From NCBI RefSeq assembly GCF_008373755.1, contig NZ_VUJV01000003.1, positions 1 to 64,000 of the forward strand: a stretch of DNA of 64,000 nt, read 5' to 3'. A model generated the notes under the pieces. The model ran no database searches and was not told the origin of the DNA. It saw nothing but the letters and a program-made list of their open reading frames with translations. The DNA comes from Nocardioides humilatus (GTDB taxonomy: Bacteria > Actinomycetota > Actinomycetes > Propionibacteriales > Nocardioidaceae). Positions 41,914 to 51,509 of the stretch are shown in pieces (within the stretch, counting starts at the first letter, position 1; each line of letters begins with the position of its first letter). The position numbers were made by a program, and so were the translations under genes.

Positions 41914-43046
41914 TAGTCGGGGGCGGCGGCCAACTGGCCGCACGCCCCGTCGATCTCCCGACCCCGGGTGTCGCGCACCGTGGTCGGGACGCCCTTGGCC
42001 TCGAGACGGCGCACGAACTCGCGCTCGTCGGCCGGGTCGGACGCGGTCCACTTCGACCCCGGCGTGGGGTTGAGCGGGATCAGGTTGACGTGGACCCAGC
42101 CCCAGTCGCCGTACGACGTCAGGACGTCGCCGAGCAGGTCGGCCCGCCACGCCTGGTCGTTGATGCCGCGCATCATGGCGTACTCAATCGAGACGCGGCG
42201 CTTGGTCTTCTCCGCGTAGGACCAGGCCGCCTCGACGGTCTCGGCCACGGAGAAGCGGGTGTTGATCGGCACCAGCTCGTTGCGCAGCTCGTCGTCGGGC
42301 GCGTGCAGGCTGAGCGCCAGCGTCACCGGGATGCCCTCGTCGGCCAGCTGGCGGATGCGGGGCACCAGGCCGACGGTCGAGACCGTGATGCCGCGGGCCG
42401 ACATGCCGTAGCCGTCAGGGGCGTCGTCGGTGAGCCGGCGGACGGCGCCGATGACGGCCTTGTAGTTGGCGAGGGGCTCACCCATGCCCATGAACACGAC
42501 GTTGTTGACGCGACCGGTGCCGCCCGGCACCTCGTCGCGCGCCAGCGCCCGCGCCCCCGCGAGCACCTGCTCGACGATCTCCGCGGTCGACATGTTGCGC
42601 TGGAGGCCGCCCTGGCCGGTGGCGCAGAACGGGCAGGCCATGCCGCAGCCGGCCTGGCTGGACACGCACATGGTCACGCGCCCCGGGTAGCGCATCAGCA
42701 CCGACTCGACCAGCGCTCCGTCGAAGAGCCGCCACAGCGTCTTGCGGGTCGTGCCGCGGTCAGCCTCGAGCGTGCGCAGCGGCGTCATCAGGTGCGGCAG
42801 CAGCGCGGAGACCAGCTCGTCGCGCTGGGCCGCCGGCAGGTCGGTCATCTGGGCCGGGTCGTCGGCCAGGCGTGCGAAGTAGTGGGTCGACAGCTGCTTG
42901 GCCCGGAAGCCCGGAAGCCCCAGCTCGACAAGGCGCGCCTTGCGCTCCTCGGCATCGAGGTCGGCGAGGTGCGGCGGGGGCTTCTTGCGGCCCTTCGGCT
43001 CCGCGAGCACGAGCGGCAGTCGGATGGGCTCTTCAGGACTGGTCAC
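41913..43046 (-). CDS. rlmN: 23S rRNA (adenine(2503)-C(2))-methyltransferase
   Basis: The 377-aa radical SAM enzyme methylates A2503 of 23S rRNA and A37 of some tRNAs. The cluster motif [11 protein letters not shown] (CxxxCxxC) is present, together with [36 protein letters not shown] and the C-terminal catalytic Cys in EIDGACGQL. An N-terminal HhH-like domain recognises RNA. The start is GTG at 43044-43046. A small membrane-protein gene ends 7 bp upstream. Confidence 0.96.
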   Translation of the reverse strand: MTSPEEPIRLPLVLAEPKGRKKPPPHLADLDAEERKARLVELGLPGFRAKQLSTHYFARLADDPAQMTDLPAAQRDELVSALLPHLMTPLRTLEADRGTTRKTLWRLFDGALVESVLMRYPGRVTMCVSSQAGCGMACPFCATGQGGLQRNMSTAEIVEQVLAGARALARDEVPGGTGRVNNVVFMGMGEPLANYKAVIGAVRRLTDDAPDGYGMSARGITVSTVGLVPRIRQLADEGIPVTLALSLHAPDDELRNELVPINTRFSVAETVEAAWSYAEKTKRRVSIEYAMMRGINDQAWRADLLGDVLTSYGDWGWVHVNLIPLNPTPGSKWTASDPADEREFVRRLEAKGVPTTVRDTRGREIDGACGQLAAAPD

Positions 43047-43053
43047 TGAGCGG

Positions 43054-43482
43054 TCACCGATCGCGGTTGATGAGGAACCACAGCACGCCGAGAGCGACGC
43101 CGACCACTACGATCGCGGTCGCCACCACCCCGAAGAGCATGTAGCGGCCGAACCTCCGCGTGTGGCGCGGAGCCAGCAGGGCGATCGGCACGACGAGGGT
43201 CAGGAGCACGAACGGGAAGAGGTCCTCGGCGCGCTTGTAGCCCACGACGCTCTTGAGGATCGCTCCGTAGGCGCCCGGCACGACGATGATGAAGACCATG
43301 CCGGTGAAGAAGCCGGCGAGCGGCACGAAGACCGGGTGGTCACGGTGCCACCAGTCGGGCCGTCGCGAGGTCTTCTCGGAGTCGCCGTCGGCATCGCGGT
43401 CGCTGACCACGACGTCGAGCGCCGCGTCGACCTCGACGGGGTCGCTCGCGGCGGGCCCCGGGGTCTCCACTGCCTGCTCCAT
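43054..43482 (-). CDS. Membrane protein of unknown function (142 aa)
   Basis: An acidic N-terminus of about 50 residues ([20 protein letters not shown]) precedes three hydrophobic helices: [37 protein letters not shown] and the terminal [20 protein letters not shown]. It ends NRDR. The topology is small and simple and no family is recognised. The ATG at 43480-43482 is the natural start, and the stop is 7 bp before rlmN, so the two are probably one transcript. Confidence 0.75.
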   Translation of the reverse strand: MEQAVETPGPAASDPVEVDAALDVVVSDRDADGDSEKTSRRPDWWHRDHPVFVPLAGFFTGMVFIIVVPGAYGAILKSVVGYKRAEDLFPFVLLTLVVPIALLAPRHTRRFGRYMLFGVVATAIVVVGVALGVLWFLINRDR

Positions 43483-43648
43483 GTTGCCTTCAAGGGTAGC
43501 CGCCCGGGCAGGCATCAGCCTGATCCTGAGCCCATCGCCCACCCATCGGCCACCGCGGAAATGACCGATCGGAGGATCCCCGGCCGCGGCCGTCGACCTA
43601 CCGTTGCAGTAGTGAGCGGATCTGGATCTATCTCGGGAGGAATCCGCC

Positions 43649-44176
43649 GTGAGCACGACAGTCGACCCCAGACGCTACGGGAGCTACCTGCTGGCCGTCG
43701 GCGGGATCGCACCTGAGCTCGGCAGCATCGAGCTGCTCGAGGCCTACGCCGCCATGCTCCAGGAGCGACGGGCCCTGGCGGGCGTGCGCCTGGTCGTTGC
43801 GGGGTGGCGGGCCGACGTCCCCACCGACTACGGGGCGGAGTTCGTCGAGCGAGCCTGGGAGCTCGGGGTCTCCCCCGTCGTCCTGGGCGACGTCAGCGAC
43901 GCGGACCTTTCGCGGTTGATCGCAGCAGCCGCCGGCTTCGTCCACCTCCCGAGCTCAGCCGACCACTGCGCGGCAGCGCTCGAGGCGCTCGCCTCCGGCG
44001 TGCCCGTCGTCGCCCGCGATCTGCCGGGCCTGCGCGCGGTCCTGGCCGATGTGGTGGCCTACGGCGACACGGTGCTGTCGATCGCCGATGCGATGGTCGA
44101 CGTACTCACTGTTCCGCCGGAGCCGGCCAGCGGGATCGCGCTGGCGGCGGCACGCGCCTCAGCGCACGGCGCCTGA
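43649..44176 (+). CDS. Half-size GT-B glycosyltransferase-like protein (donor domain only)
   Basis: The 175-aa protein resembles only the C-terminal, nucleotide-sugar-binding half of a GT4 glycosyltransferase: SYLLAVGGIAPELGSIELLE, RLVVAGWRADVPTDY, VVLGDVSDADLSRLIAAAAG and the EALASGVPVVARDLPGL block. The usual ExxxxxxxE donor motif is altered (SSADHCAAALEAL). The acceptor half is absent. The GTG start follows a strong ribosome site GGGAGGA, so it is expressed as such. It may bind a nucleotide sugar or assist another transferase. Confidence 0.75.
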   Translation: MSTTVDPRRYGSYLLAVGGIAPELGSIELLEAYAAMLQERRALAGVRLVVAGWRADVPTDYGAEFVERAWELGVSPVVLGDVSDADLSRLIAAAAGFVHLPSSADHCAAALEALASGVPVVARDLPGLRAVLADVVAYGDTVLSIADAMVDVLTVPPEPASGIALAAARASAHGA

Positions 44177-44185
44177 CAGTGGGGA

Positions 44186-45079
44186 CTAGAAGACGGCGTA
44201 GTGGAGCAGCAGCCAGATCGGGGCGATCGTGGCCAGCAGCGAGTCGAGCCGGTCCATCAGGCCACCGTGGCCCGGGATCACCTGGCTCATGTCCTTGATG
44301 CCGAGGTCGCGCTTGATCACCGACTCGCAGAGGTCGCCCAGGGTGGCCATCACGACCGCGATCAGGCCGAGGCACAGCCCGACCCACCAGTCGCCGTCGA
44401 GCAGGTAGACGACCAGCGCCCAGCCCGCACCGAGGCACGCGATGAGGGATCCGGCAAACCCCTCCCACGACTTCTTCGGGGAGATCACCGGCGCCATCGG
44501 GTGCTTGCCGAACAGCACGCCCGCGATGTAGCCACCGATGTCCGAGGCGATCGTCACGAGGATGAAGGTGAGGATGCCGGCGACGCCGTCGTCGTCGAAC
44601 CCGCCGCCGGTCCACGTCTCACCGCCCTCGGCCAGCATCAGGGCGACGAACGAGCCCAGGAACGGCAGGTAGACGAGGGTGAAGACCGATGCGGTGGCGT
44701 TCTTGACGTAGCCGTCGACGCCGCGGCGCAGCAGCCACAACATGATCGCGAGCGAGGTCACCGCGGTCGCGGTGACCAGCGCCGCCGCACCCGAGGTGTA
44801 GGCGACGACGACCATGACGACACCGCCGACCATCAACGGCTGCTCGGGCAGGTCGATGTCCTTGGCGAGCATGCCCTTGCGCAGCTCCCAGACCGCGACG
44901 ACCACCGCCACGGCGACGATCACCATGAAGGCCGGCTTCCAGAAGTACAGCGAGGTGCCGATCGCGGCCAGCAGTACGACGGCCGAGGCGACCGCGGCCT
45001 TGAGGTCGCGGCCGGCGCGGCCGTGGTCCTTCTTCGGGGCTTCCGGCGCAGCGGCGGCCGGCGGGGTGATGTCGGTCAT
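44186..45079 (-). CDS. cdsA: Phosphatidate cytidylyltransferase
   Basis: The 297-aa membrane enzyme makes CDP-diacylglycerol from phosphatidate and CTP. The CdsA signature is complete: SVIKRDLGIKDMSQVIPGHG, then GLMDRLDSLLA. SKKSWEGFAGS is the second conserved block. About eight hydrophobic helices are preceded by a cytosolic, Ala/Lys-rich N-terminus. It follows frr after 22 bp, in the conserved pyrH-frr-cdsA order. Confidence 0.96.
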   Translation of the reverse strand: MTDITPPAAAAPEAPKKDHGRAGRDLKAAVASAVVLLAAIGTSLYFWKPAFMVIVAVAVVVAVWELRKGMLAKDIDLPEQPLMVGGVVMVVVAYTSGAAALVTATAVTSLAIMLWLLRRGVDGYVKNATASVFTLVYLPFLGSFVALMLAEGGETWTGGGFDDDGVAGILTFILVTIASDIGGYIAGVLFGKHPMAPVISPKKSWEGFAGSLIACLGAGWALVVYLLDGDWWVGLCLGLIAVVMATLGDLCESVIKRDLGIKDMSQVIPGHGGLMDRLDSLLATIAPIWLLLHYAVF

Positions 45080-45101
45080 CGACGGTTGTCTCCTTCGAGG
45101 C

Positions 45102-45659
45102 TCAGACCTCGAGGAGCTCGGCTTCCTTGGCCTTGAGGAGGTCGTCGATGGCGTCCGTGTGCTGCTTGGTGATGCCGTCGAGGCGCTTCTCGGCCCCGGC
45201 GACGTCGTCCTTGCCGGCCTCGCCGTCCTTCTCGAGGCGCTCGAGGTTCTGCTTGGCCTTCTGGCGGACCTGACGGACAGCGATCTTGCCGCCCTCGGCC
45301 TTCTCCTTGGCCAGCTTGATGAACTCCTTGCGGCGCTCCTCGGTCAGCTCGGGGAAGACGCAGCGCAAGACCTTGCCGTCGTTGGCCGGGTTGATGCCGA
45401 GGTCGGAGTCACGGATGGCCTTCTCCACGTTGCCCATGGCGCCCACGTCGAAGGGCTGGACCAGGATGATCCGCGCCTCGGGGGCGGTGAACGACGCGAG
45501 CTGCTGGATCGGCGTCGGGGAGCCGTAGTAGTCGACCATGATCTTGCTGAACATGCTCGGGTGGGCCCGACCTGCCCGGATGGTCGCGAACTCCTCACGG
45601 GTCGCGCCGACCGACTTGTCCATCTTGCCGTCGGCCTCGTTGAGGATGTCGTTGATCAT
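45102..45659 (-). CDS. frr: Ribosome recycling factor
   Basis: The 185-aa tRNA mimic releases ribosomes after termination with EF-G. Family blocks are seen: IRAGRAHPSMFSKIMVDYYG, PIQQLASFTAPEARIILVQP, and LTEERRKEFIKLAKEKAEGG with VRQVRQKAKQ. Length is standard. The ATG is at 45657-45659. It lies between pyrH and cdsA as in most actinobacteria. Confidence 0.97.
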   Translation of the reverse strand: MINDILNEADGKMDKSVGATREEFATIRAGRAHPSMFSKIMVDYYGSPTPIQQLASFTAPEARIILVQPFDVGAMGNVEKAIRDSDLGINPANDGKVLRCVFPELTEERRKEFIKLAKEKAEGGKIAVRQVRQKAKQNLERLEKDGEAGKDDVAGAEKRLDGITKQHTDAIDDLLKAKEAELLEV

Positions 45660-45678
45660 CTAGTGCCCCTTCGTCCTT

Positions 45679-45700
45679 CGTTGATCGAGCTTGTCGAGAT
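45679..45700 (+). repeat. Short dispersed repeat, GTTGATCGAGCTTGTCGAGAT type
   Basis: The frr-pyrH spacer contains TTGATCGAGCTTGTCGAGAT, a dyad-like ATCGAGCTTGTCGAT-type element. From memory, very similar GATCGAGCTTGTCGAGA sequences are scattered through Nocardioides and other actinobacterial genomes. Only one copy is in this window, so repeat status is from background knowledge. Confidence 0.4.
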
Positions 45701-45709
45701 CCGGCGAGG

Positions 45710-46423
45710 TCAGCCGGCGCTGACGAGCGTGCCGATCTTCTCACCTTGCACGACCCGGAGGATGTTGCCCTCCGGCTCCATGCCGAAGACGACCATCGGC
45801 AGCTTGTTCTCGCCACACAGCGCGAACGCGGTCTGGTCCATGATCCGCAGGCCCTGGACGATCGCCTCGTCGTAGGTGACCTCGTCGTACTTGGTCGCCG
45901 TCGGGTCGACGTGCGGGTCGGCGCTGTAGACACCGTCGACCCCGCTCTTGGCCACCAGCACGACGTCGCACTTGCTCTCGAGGGCCCGCTGGACTGCCAC
46001 GGTGTCGGTGGAGAAGTAGGGCATGCCCATGCCGGCGCCGAAGATGACGACCCGCCCCTTCTCCATGTGACGGATCGCGCGGCGCGGGATGTAGGGCTCG
46101 GCGACCTGGCCCATCGTGATCGCGCTCTGGACCCGGGTGTCGATGCCGAGCTTCTCGAGGAAGTCCTGGAGCGCCAGGCAGTTCATGACGATGCCGAGCA
46201 TGCCCATGTAGTCGGCCCGCGCCCGGTCCATGCCGCGCTGCTGCAGCTCGGCACCGCGGAAGAAGTTGCCACCACCGATGACGACCGCGATCTGGGTGCC
46301 GGACTCGACCACCGAGGCGATCTCCTTGGCGACGCCCTGGACGACATCGGGGTCGACACCGAGCTTCCCGCCGCCGAAGACCTCACCGGACAGCTTCAGA
46401 AGCACGCGCTTGTAACCCGTCAC
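45710..46423 (-). CDS. pyrH: UMP kinase
   Basis: The 237-aa amino-acid-kinase-fold enzyme phosphorylates UMP. Landmarks are [60 protein letters not shown], and [20 protein letters not shown]. The start is GTG at 46421-46423. In most actinobacteria tsf is directly upstream; here three genes of an SPFH module lie between tsf and pyrH. Confidence 0.97.
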   Translation of the reverse strand: MTGYKRVLLKLSGEVFGGGKLGVDPDVVQGVAKEIASVVESGTQIAVVIGGGNFFRGAELQQRGMDRARADYMGMLGIVMNCLALQDFLEKLGIDTRVQSAITMGQVAEPYIPRRAIRHMEKGRVVIFGAGMGMPYFSTDTVAVQRALESKCDVVLVAKSGVDGVYSADPHVDPTATKYDEVTYDEAIVQGLRIMDQTAFALCGENKLPMVVFGMEPEGNILRVVQGEKIGTLVSAG

Positions 46424-46457
46424 GCAGGCGACCCTACCGGGCAGTCACCTCGTCTGT

Positions 46458-46739
46458 TCAAACGATCCGCTGGACCCGCTGACGGTGGTTGTTGCTGTTG
46501 TCACCGTCGATGTCGGAGTCACGGGTCTTGGAGATGTGGTCGACCTTCTCCTCGCCCCCCTGGACCGGCTGCGCAGCGATGATGGTGTCGCGCTCGAACT
46601 GGTGGGACTTGTCGGTGTTGCGGTAGTAGCGCCAGAAGGCCCAGTAGGTCGCTGCGCCGCCCGCCGGCCCCGCGGCCAGCAACCAGACCGGGTTGCTGTC
46701 GCTGGACTGGGCCAGTAGCTGGATCAGGTCGATCGTCAT
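46458..46739 (-). CDS. Small membrane protein of SPFH/zinc-ribbon module (93 aa)
   Basis: The protein has a short N-terminus, one hydrophobic helix NPVWLLAAGPAGGAATYWAF (about residues 16-35) and a polar tail rich in charged residues (GGEEKVDHISKTRDSDIDGD). It shares ATGA with the zinc-ribbon gene upstream (46736-46739), so the two are translationally coupled. I recognise no family. Its place suggests it is the third member of a membrane-associated complex. Confidence 0.75.
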   Translation of the reverse strand: MTIDLIQLLAQSSDSNPVWLLAAGPAGGAATYWAFWRYYRNTDKSHQFERDTIIAAQPVQGGEEKVDHISKTRDSDIDGDNSNNHRQRVQRIV

Positions 46740-48010
46740 GAGGCCGCCACCAAGATCGCGCCGGCGATGCCTTCGAGGAAGGTGCCGACCGTGAATGCTG
46801 CGAGGAGCAGCTTGGGCTGCGAGACCGGGATGCTGCCCATGGTCTCGCCGGTCCGGGCGTTGACCGCGATGTAGTGGAGCATCTTGTTGCTCTCCTGCTG
46901 GAAGGAGTAGAGCCACACCGGGAGATACATCGACACCCAGCGGGACCCGCCGACGTCGACCTTCTCCTGCTCCCAGCGCACGCCGCGCCCGAACTTGTCG
47001 AGCGAGCCGCGCACCTGCGAACGGCCGATCGAGAGCAGCTGGTCCTCGAGGACCGGCTTCATCGCCTCGACGTTGACGTCACGCTTCTCGCTGGTGAAGC
47101 CCACCAGGTAGCTGGAGTTCCACTGCACCGCGTTCTTGGTGTCGAACGGCAGGATCGTGTTGATGATGTTGTTGGTCTTGGCGCCGTTGAAGTCGAGTCG
47201 TTCTGCGGATCCCTCGACCGTCAGGTCATCGACGGTGAAGCTCACCTGGCGAGCCACCTGATAGACGTCGGCGGCGTAGTAGGTGACGTTGTTGTCGCCG
47301 TGCTTCTCGGTCCAACGCCTCGTCTGGACCTCGCCCTTGCCCCAGTAGTGCGACTCGGCCCGGGCGTCGATGACCAGGTAGGGCATGTAGACGCCGAGGA
47401 CGTTCTCCGGCACGAACTCCTTCTTGAACTGCCGGTGGGCGAAAAGCCGCCGCTTGGAGGCGAACTCGCGGATCTTCTCGATCGCCTCCTCCCTGGTCAG
47501 CTTGAACGGGAGTACGGCGTCGGGCACGGCCCCGTTGGGGATCTGCTGGTTGACGTTGAGCGTGTGCCGGCACCAGTGGCACCGGGCATTGAGCGCGTGG
47601 GCCGTATCGACCACGACCTCCGCGCCGCACGCCTCGCACTTGAAGGTGAGCATGTCGGCCGCATCGGCTTGGATGTCCTTCGCGCCGCTCGCGATGACCG
47701 TGCCCTCGAGCGAGTCGATGCCGTCACCGAGACCGAACTGCTCCTCGACCCGCGCCTCCTGCCACTCGTGGCGGCAGAAGTGGCAGACGAGCTGGCCGGT
47801 GGAGCCCCGCAGGCTCACGTCGGTCGAGCCGCACTTCGGGCACTTGTTGAGCCCGTCCTTCAGCGACTCGTTGATCGTCTCGATGCTCGGCCCGGCCTCG
47901 GGCTCGGCCTTCGCCGCAGCGAGCTCCTCCTCCAGCGACAGGGGCGGACCGTCGAAGGTCGGCTGCTGCGGGGGCGGCGGCGGGGCGGCGTCAGTGGGCT
48001 CCTGCGTCAT
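46736..48010 (-). CDS. Double zinc-ribbon (TFIIB-type) membrane-associated protein, YdjG-like
   Basis: The 424-aa protein has a Pro-rich start and two zinc ribbons: Cys57/Cys60 with Cys76/Cys79, and Cys125/Cys128 with Cys144/Cys147. A long beta-rich middle follows (VYMPYLVIDARAESHYWGKG; WVSMYLPVWLYSF), ending in a hydrophobic segment LLLAAFTVGTFLEGIAGAIL (about 400-419). It recalls Bacillus YdjG, which works with the SPFH protein YdjI and PspA at the membrane. It lies 1 bp after the SPFH gene and is coupled to the next small membrane protein. The ATG is at 48008-48010. Confidence 0.8.
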   Translation of the reverse strand: MTQEPTDAAPPPPPQQPTFDGPPLSLEEELAAAKAEPEAGPSIETINESLKDGLNKCPKCGSTDVSLRGSTGQLVCHFCRHEWQEARVEEQFGLGDGIDSLEGTVIASGAKDIQADAADMLTFKCEACGAEVVVDTAHALNARCHWCRHTLNVNQQIPNGAVPDAVLPFKLTREEAIEKIREFASKRRLFAHRQFKKEFVPENVLGVYMPYLVIDARAESHYWGKGEVQTRRWTEKHGDNNVTYYAADVYQVARQVSFTVDDLTVEGSAERLDFNGAKTNNIINTILPFDTKNAVQWNSSYLVGFTSEKRDVNVEAMKPVLEDQLLSIGRSQVRGSLDKFGRGVRWEQEKVDVGGSRWVSMYLPVWLYSFQQESNKMLHYIAVNARTGETMGSIPVSQPKLLLAAFTVGTFLEGIAGAILVAAS

Positions 48011-48011
48011 C

Positions 48012-49196
48012 TCAGAGACCGAGCGCCTTTGCCTTGGCCGCGTCGTAGTCCTCCTGCGTGATGAGACCTGCGTCGAGCATCGCCTTGGCCTTGGTGAGGA
48101 CCGCCATCGGGTCCTCCGCAGCAGGGGCTGCCGGTGCCGCAGGTGCGGCCGGGGCCGGAGGAGCCGGCTGGGCGACCGGCTGCTGCAGGCCACCGATGCC
48201 CGCGCCACCAGCGGCCATGCCCATCCCGATCAGTCCGCCGGGACCGGCGTTCTCACCAGCCGCCTCGAAACCTGCGGCGACCGAGGCCTGCAGGTTGGAG
48301 TTGCCGCGGGCACCGGACAGGGCGTCTGCGCGCTGGACGTTCTTCAGCAGCTCACGGGTGTTGGCGTCGTACTCGATCGAGATGATCGCGGTCTTGAAGA
48401 TCTCGAGCCCGCGCCCGGTCTTCCACTGGTAGTTCTGCTCGACAGCGGCCGAGAGCGACTGCGCGAAGCCGATGGAGTCCTGCTGGAGCTTGGCGATGCG
48501 GTTGCCCTTGGCAGGGTCGTTCGTGTACATCGAGAAGGCTGGCGCCAGCGAGCCGACGACCTCGTTGAAGAGCTGCTCACCGGCGGGGTTGTCCATGTCG
48601 GTGAAGTCGAAGACGCCGCGGCCGGAGATGATGTTGGCCGGGACGAAGTTGCGGATGAAGGTCAGCGGGTCGGTGATCTTCAGCGTGTAGGTGCCGCGCG
48701 TGATCGCGCCGACCTGGGTGTTGAGGAACGCGTCGTCCCAGTAGATCTCCGACTGGGTGCCGAACTTGTTGTTGGGCAGCTCCTTGAGGCAGACGAAGAG
48801 CGCGTTCTGCTGCGTCGAAGGACGGCCGCCGAACTTGAAGCGCTCCCAGCTCTGCTTGATGACGGAGTCGACCAAGCCACCGCCCGTGAAGATCGACTGC
48901 GACGCGGGCTCGTCGGACTTCCACTCGTAGGCGCCGGGCTCGGCGGCGAAGCCGGTGAAGCCGCCGTCCTCGAGCAGGACCAGGCCGTAGCCCTCGGGGA
49001 CGACGAACTTCGACCCGTTGGTGATGACGCCGTCGGATCCCTGGGTGTTGCTCCCGCGGCCGGCGTTGTCGCCCTTCTTGACGGCGGGGAAGATCGCCGC
49101 CGTCGGGCTGATGCCGTCGGGAACGGTGAAGAAGTCGACCCACTGGTCAGCGAGAGTGCCGCCGATCGAACCGATAGCGGCCTGGATGAGTCCCAC
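48012..49196 (-). CDS. SPFH domain / YdjI-like (virion core-like) protein with SHOCT tail
   Basis: The 394-aa protein has an N-terminal amphipathic region, an SPFH-like core (about 50-300; FVVPEGYGLVLLEDGGFTGF, GTYTLKITDPLTFIRNFVP), a Pro/Ala-rich linker and a C-terminal SHOCT motif (AMLDAGLITQEDYDAAKAKA). SPFH proteins oligomerise on membranes and organise microdomains. Bacillus YdjI recruits PspA to membranes. The GTG start follows GAAGGAG. It is first of three genes inserted between tsf and pyrH. Confidence 0.85.
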   Translation of the reverse strand: MGLIQAAIGSIGGTLADQWVDFFTVPDGISPTAAIFPAVKKGDNAGRGSNTQGSDGVITNGSKFVVPEGYGLVLLEDGGFTGFAAEPGAYEWKSDEPASQSIFTGGGLVDSVIKQSWERFKFGGRPSTQQNALFVCLKELPNNKFGTQSEIYWDDAFLNTQVGAITRGTYTLKITDPLTFIRNFVPANIISGRGVFDFTDMDNPAGEQLFNEVVGSLAPAFSMYTNDPAKGNRIAKLQQDSIGFAQSLSAAVEQNYQWKTGRGLEIFKTAIISIEYDANTRELLKNVQRADALSGARGNSNLQASVAAGFEAAGENAGPGGLIGMGMAAGGAGIGGLQQPVAQPAPPAPAAPAAPAAPAAEDPMAVLTKAKAMLDAGLITQEDYDAAKAKALGL

Positions 49197-49295
49197 CTGC
49201 GTTGCTCCTTCACCTGACGAGAGGCACGCTCGCGAAAGTGCGTCGTGCGCGTCAGAGAAACTATCCGACTGCCGAAGGCCTCAAACCTAAAATGC

Positions 49296-49331
49296 CGAAG
49301 GCCGGCCCCACGGATGTGGGACCGGCCTTCG
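49296..49331 (-). terminator. Rho-independent terminator of the rpsB-tsf operon
   Basis: On the minus strand CGAAGGCCGG pairs with CCGGCCTTCG at 49296-49305 / 49322-49331, with inner pairs CCCAC/GTGGG, followed by GCATTTTAGG. The hairpin lies 22 bp past the tsf stop and separates tsf from the SPFH gene, so the SPFH module should have its own promoter. Confidence 0.85.
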
Positions 49332-49352
49332 ATCAAGTGGTGCGAGGGGGCG

Positions 49353-50162
49353 TCAGGTGCCGACCTCGAAGCGCGCGAAGCGGGTCACCGAGGTGCCAGC
49401 GGCATCCAGGACCTGCTTGACGGACTTCTTCGACTCGAAGACCGACTCCTGGTCGAGCAGGACGATCTCCTTGAAGAACGCGTTGATGCGACCCTCGACG
49501 ATCTTGGCGACGGCAGCCTCGGGCTTGCCCTCCTCGAGCGTCTTCTTGGTCAGCACGTCCTTCTCAGCCGCGACGACATCTGCCGGCACCTGGTCGCTGG
49601 TGAGGTACTGCGCCTTGAGCGCCGCAGCCTGCTGAGCGGCCTGCTTGGCGGCAGCCTCGTCACCTTCGTACTCAACGAGCACGCCGAGAGCCGGGGGAAG
49701 GTCGGTCGCCTTCTTGTGCAGGTAGACCGTGGTCGCACCCTCGAAGTAGGCCACCTCGCCGAGCTCGATCTTCTCGCCGATGGTGCGCGCCAGGTCGTCG
49801 ACCGTCTCGCCGACGGTCTTGTCGCCCAGCGACACGGCCTTGAGGGCCTCGGCGTCGCCGATCTTGTTGGCGTTGGCCGCGTCGGCGATCGCCTGGGCGG
49901 CGTTGACGAACGCCTCGTTCTTCGCGACGAAGTCCGTCTCGGACTTGAGGCTGATCAGGGCGCTGCCCGAAGCAGCGACCAGACCGGCGGACGCGTCGCG
50001 CTCAGCGGCACGAGCGTTCATCTTGGCCTCGCCCTTGACGCGAAGCAGCTCGACGGCCTTGTCGAAGTCGCCGTCGGTCTCGTCGAGCGCCTTCTTGCAG
50101 TCCATCATCCCGGCCTGGGTCAGCTCACGGAGCTTCTTGACGTCGGCAGCGGTGAATGCCAT
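49353..50162 (-). CDS. tsf: Elongation factor Ts
   Basis: The 269-aa nucleotide exchange factor for EF-Tu begins with the conserved UBA-like domain, [20 protein letters not shown] and [20 protein letters not shown]. The core [10 protein letters not shown]-equivalent [15 protein letters not shown] and the block [16 protein letters not shown] follow. Length is normal for actinobacteria. The ATG has a strong ribosome site (GAGGGAGGAT). It follows rpsB by 53 bp. Confidence 0.97.
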   Translation of the reverse strand: MAFTAADVKKLRELTQAGMMDCKKALDETDGDFDKAVELLRVKGEAKMNARAAERDASAGLVAASGSALISLKSETDFVAKNEAFVNAAQAIADAANANKIGDAEALKAVSLGDKTVGETVDDLARTIGEKIELGEVAYFEGATTVYLHKKATDLPPALGVLVEYEGDEAAAKQAAQQAAALKAQYLTSDQVPADVVAAEKDVLTKKTLEEGKPEAAVAKIVEGRINAFFKEIVLLDQESVFESKKSVKQVLDAAGTSVTRFARFEVGT

Positions 50163-50215
50163 GGATCCTCCCTCGGATCTACGTGTGGTGGTTAAGGAGT
50201 ACGGCGGAAGCCGGA

Positions 50216-51166
50216 TCAGGCCTCGGCCGGAGCCTCGGTCTCGGCGGCGACCTCAACGGTCTCCTCGGCAGGAGCCTCGGCGACCGGGGCCTCCTCGACG
50301 GGGGCCTCAGCAGCAGGCGCCTCAGCGGCGGGGGCGTCGGCAGCAGGCGCCTCAGCGGCGGGCGCGTCGGCGACGGGCGCCTCGGCAGCGGCCTCGGGCT
50401 GCTCGAGCAGCTCGCGCTCCCACTCGGCCAGCGGCTCCTCGGCGCCCGGGGTGGGCTCACCCTCGGACTTGGCGCCGGAGCGGGCGATGAGGCCCTCGGC
50501 GACGGCGTCCGCGATCACGCGGGTCAGCAGGCCGACGGCGCGGATGGCGTCGTCGTTGCCCGGGATCGGGAAGTCGACGTCATCCGGGTCGCAGTTGGAG
50601 TCGAGGATCGCGATGATCGGGATGCGCAGCTTGCGCGCCTCCTCGACCGCCAGGTGCTCCTTGTTGGTGTCGACGATCCACACCGCAGAGGGGGTGCGGA
50701 CCATCTCGCGGATGCCACCGAGCGACTTGTTGAGCTTGTCGCGCTCGCGGCGCATCTGCAGCAGCTCCTTCTTGGTGCGGCTGCTGCCCGCGACGTCCTC
50801 GAAGTCGACCTCGTCGAGCTCCTTGAGGCGGTTGATCCGCTGGTGGACGGTCTGGAAGTTGGTGAGCATGCCGCCGAGCCAACGCTGGTTGACGTAGGGC
50901 ATGCCGACGCGGGTCGCCTGCTCGGCGATCGCCTCCTGAGCCTGCTTCTTGGTGCCGACGAACATGATCGTCCCGCCCTTGGCCACGGTCTCCTTGATGA
51001 AGGCGTAACTGCGGTCGATGTAGGCCAGCGACTGCTGCAGGTCGATGATGTAGATGCCGTTGCGCTCCGTCATGATGAAGCGCTTCATCTTCGGGTTCCA
51101 ACGACGGGTCTGGTGTCCGAAGTGGACGCCGCTCTCGAGGAGCTGGCGCATGGTCACGACAGCCAT
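50216..51166 (-). CDS. rpsB: 30S ribosomal protein S2 with Ala/Glu/Pro tail
   Basis: The 316-aa protein has a standard S2 core (residues 1-250): [37 protein letters not shown] and [22 protein letters not shown]-terminal tail of about 65 residues is made of [12 protein letters not shown]-like repeats and is acidic. The tail is encoded by GC-rich direct repeats (about 50270-50400) prone to slippage. Tails of this type occur in other actinobacterial S2 proteins. The ATG follows TAGGAGACACCCATC. Confidence 0.97.
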   Translation of the reverse strand: MAVVTMRQLLESGVHFGHQTRRWNPKMKRFIMTERNGIYIIDLQQSLAYIDRSYAFIKETVAKGGTIMFVGTKKQAQEAIAEQATRVGMPYVNQRWLGGMLTNFQTVHQRINRLKELDEVDFEDVAGSSRTKKELLQMRRERDKLNKSLGGIREMVRTPSAVWIVDTNKEHLAVEEARKLRIPIIAILDSNCDPDDVDFPIPGNDDAIRAVGLLTRVIADAVAEGLIARSGAKSEGEPTPGAEEPLAEWERELLEQPEAAAEAPVADAPAAEAPAADAPAAEAPAAEAPVEEAPVAEAPAEETVEVAAETEAPAEA

Positions 51167-51509
51167 GATGGGTGTCTCCTATGTGTGGTTGTTTTCAGTT
51201 CGGTCCTGACGCCGGCGTGCGGTCCGACCCGATCACTCGGGACTGAGGACCTGCACCCACGGGCGGCCGGCGCTCGGAGAGAGAGCCGTCGTGGTCTGCT
51301 GGCGTGCGTATTCCGATCCATTCCCTTCGGCGGGCATGCCCGACCGACGGTCCTGGAACCGGTCCGCCCAGACTACTCGCCCCTGCCCCCGCGCCACCAA
51401 TCGCCGCGGAGGCCGCTGAGCGTCCACAGGAGCGCTACGGGTCCGCGTCATCCACAGGCTCAGCCCGTACGGCGCCCGGTTCGTCCGAGATGCCGGCGAG
51501 GGTCCTCGT
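51167..51509. promoter_or_regulatory. rpsB leader and M23 upstream region (343 bp, no gene)
   Basis: This divergent intergenic region must hold the rpsB promoter. On the rpsB strand a hairpin CCCGA-GTGA-TCGGG (51228-51241, GNRA-type loop) lies 62-75 nt before the start codon and might take part in S2 autoregulation. Two DnaA-box-like sequences, GCGTCCACA (51420-51428) and TCATCCACA (51448-51456), are 28 bp apart nearer the M23 gene. No convincing -10/-35 pair was identified. Confidence 0.4.

Noticed and set aside
50270-50400. Repeats at the 3' end of rpsB as a possible CRISPR or satellite
   Set aside because: They encode the in-frame Ala/Glu/Pro tail of S2, lack spacers of constant length and are within a coding gene.
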